Shown: piece by piece, positions 6,601 through 6,849 of the stretch
How the letters are laid out: every line of letters begins with the position of its first letter
Position numbering within the stretch: the first letter of the stretch is position 1
NCBI GenBank assembly: GCA_016296945.1
Contig: JAEDHQ010000077.1
Coordinates: 1-6,849 of the forward strand
DNA: 6,849 bases
Direction: 5' to 3'
Source: Bacilli bacterium
Lineage (GTDB): Bacteria; Bacillota_I; Bacilli_A; ML615J-28; CAG-698
The notes under the pieces: model-generated
Told to the model about the DNA's origin: nothing
What the model saw: only the letters and a program-made list of their open reading frames with translations
The model's database searches: none
Program-made: the position numbers and the translations under genes

Positions 6601-6849
6601 GACAATAACTGTCACATATTTAGATAAAGATGGTAATGTTATTGATGAAGAAGTTGTTCCTTATGGTGGTAATGCTTTAAATGAAGTAAGTGCACCAACA
6701 GTTGATGGAATGAAGTTTAATGGTTGGGATAAACCATTAGAACAATTAACAGAAGATTTAACAGTAACTGCAACATATATTGAATCAACAGGTTGTTCAT
6801 TATTTACATTAAAGAATATGTTTGTTGGTTTAGCTCTATTAGGATTTGC
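3656..6849 (+). CDS. Secreted GHL10 (DUF187) family glycosidase with eight InlB/Flg_new-type repeats, 3' end missing
   Basis: At least 1064 residues, cut by the window edge. Residues 1-27 are a signal peptide (two-lysine start, long hydrophobic core, likely cut after SVNA). Residues about 58-450 are a GHL10/DUF187 TIM-barrel-like domain: RGVWV (61-65), HAWMNPYR (147-154), HFDDYF (223-228, with candidate catalytic acids D225/D226), GISPSGIYRN (282-291) and PQSYWG (339-344). Characterised relatives such as E. coli DigH cleave peptidoglycan glycan strands, so a cell-wall or extracellular polysaccharide substrate is likely but unproven. Residues about 458-555 look fibronectin-III-like. Eight tandem repeats fill 557-1043, then ESTGC leads into a hydrophobic segment (FTLKNMFVGLALLGF) that looks like the start of a C-terminal membrane anchor. 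GGAGG lies 6 bases before the ATG, and no frameshift was found. The Cys pair C71/C75 sits in an insertion after RGVWVTP. The promoter and upstream terminator make it a separate transcription unit. Confidence 0.9.
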   Translation, partial: MKILKKLGIFLLLGFFTLISFNLSVNAENLVLSDGTTVYYKGTTIAVEVPEDYKMQDTYFRGVWVTPLAGCLPSCSSSSEANYRKEILEMFDVMEYYGLNALIYHIRIMNDALYPSKLNPKSNYMTTNTDMLEWVIEECHNRGIEFHAWMNPYRVKSSGGSDLNAIANNIKNKCPNNIGSNPDNLLMNSSGGVILNPGLPEVRDFIVETCMEVIKNYDVDAIHFDDYFYITGVDDTSTREKYNPDGLSLADWRRHQVDLFIKQLSDEMRAYNEENNRYVQLGISPSGIYRNGDGVVTYDENGNAITNGSKTGGMQHYDNYLYSDTLKWCNEEWIDYIVPQSYWGFSHTVAGFADVMGWWNKVVAKKKVNLYSGMGIYMSETPGKNYSWGFDPNEAYNQILYTTTLTNTSGTVFYNYNYLERAYKGDETSLYGQGLKKIKAEMFTNPAILPVIRTMGEVKIDAVKSVKTEVKDNDTLIQFTEVPNAKRYVIYRSLKNVTCAPEEVVAIVSQKPYISSNVISFLDEGTNGNKYNYAVRAQAANNQLSEPTYGGLVTYEVTFTDFDGNVLKKETVPFGGSATAPTPPVRSEGEFLGWGADFSTVTSDLVVNAKYTDSKCTVKFYNGDGSLAKEEIVFYGKDAIAPVVTKEGYNFVGWDKEFSNVTKDLEVYPIFEEKMITYKFVTDKGVVIDEYQLKFGKIPWYPADPTKDGYTFVGWDKEIDGVTEDIVVTALFEPIMLTITFVSDIDDSIIDVIQIPMYSDVPLPESAPEVPGHIFKQWRGNTQNVNYNATITAVYEEIEYLLTFLDIDGNVLVEIEHYYVDPFTYPEAPAVEGYKFIGWSFDVKDLDNINTEVTIYPIYYKDGATVTFVDKDGNVIDTVIVKDEAITAPKAPVFENYTFVGWDKEFTTVKDDLTVTALYEQFKVKFVDMSGNVLFEDFLTDGSYKKAFPEVLVVGYILKSWSIDTIENQHQDVTVTGIFEEKTITVTYLDKDGNVIDEEVVPYGGNALNEVSAPTVDGMKFNGWDKPLEQLTEDLTVTATYIESTGCSLFTLKNMFVGLALLGF
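5324..6784 (+). repeat. Eight tandem ~60-residue InlB B-type (Flg_new) repeats within the glycosidase
   Basis: Approximate unit boundaries are 5324, 5501, 5678, 5861, 6047, 6245, 6419 and 6602, ending near 6784. Each unit has the pattern of a beta strand (VTFxDxDGNV), an EEVVPYG-like turn, APxxPxxEGYxFVGWDKE, and a closing DLTVTAxYE strand. This is the small beta-grasp-like Listeria-Bacteroides repeat common in secreted Firmicute surface proteins, where it acts as a stalk or adhesive module. Units 2, 3 and 6 keep FVGWDKE exactly. Units 4, 5 and 7 are the most divergent at that position (FKQW, FIGW, LKSW). Confidence 0.88.

Noticed and set aside
5324..6784. CRISPR-like or VNTR DNA array
   Set aside because: The periodicity is about 180 bases, in frame, and matches protein repeats; there are no short identical repeats with unique spacers.
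1..6849. Mycoplasma/Spiroplasma genetic code 4 (UGA = Trp)
   Set aside because: All genes read through without internal TGA, and all of the many tryptophans are TGG, which fits standard bacterial code.

Overview
The window is AT-rich, with strong AGGAGG-type ribosome binding sites, a long-form Hpf and a secreted protein carrying Listeria/Bacteroides-type surface repeats. This points to a low-GC Firmicute-related bacterium, for example an Erysipelotrichia-like or other gut Bacilli lineage; genus is not resolvable from sequence alone. Tryptophan is encoded by TGG throughout, including many Gly-Trp repeat cores, so standard code 11 applies and a Mycoplasma-type UGA=Trp code is unlikely. All genes supported here are on the + strand.

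Positions 1-119 are a non-coding leader with two perfect inverted repeats. They precede a tightly coupled pair (120-2343): a large PD-(D/E)XK nuclease / superfamily 1 helicase-like protein (DUF2075 type), and, one base after its stop, a small all-alpha MazG-like nucleotide pyrophosphohydrolase resembling dCTPases. This pair looks like accessory cargo and is the best candidate in the window for a defence or genome-maintenance module. It is followed by an approximately 190-base non-coding stretch that can form an imperfect 18-19 bp hairpin with a 45-nt loop.

Positions 2536-2877 hold a small unrecognised ORF with a CxxC motif. It lacks an ATG start and has its ribosome binding site inside a possible hairpin. 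It is followed by a clear extended -10 promoter, hpf (long-form ribosome hibernation promoting factor), and a strong intrinsic terminator at 3567-3592. This is a conventional monocistronic housekeeping unit.

A second good promoter (3598-3626) begins right after that terminator and drives a large secreted protein (3656 to the window edge). It has a signal peptide, a GHL10/DUF187 family glycoside hydrolase-like domain, a fibronectin-III-like linker, eight tandem approximately 60-residue InlB B-type/Flg_new-type repeats, and the start of a C-terminal hydrophobic segment, where the window ends. It is probably a cell-surface polysaccharide or peptidoglycan glycosidase.

No tRNA, rRNA, CRISPR array, transposase, integrase or phage structural gene was seen. 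The three units (nuclease-helicase plus pyrophosphohydrolase; hpf; surface glycosidase) look independently transcribed, and nothing ties them functionally beyond proximity.
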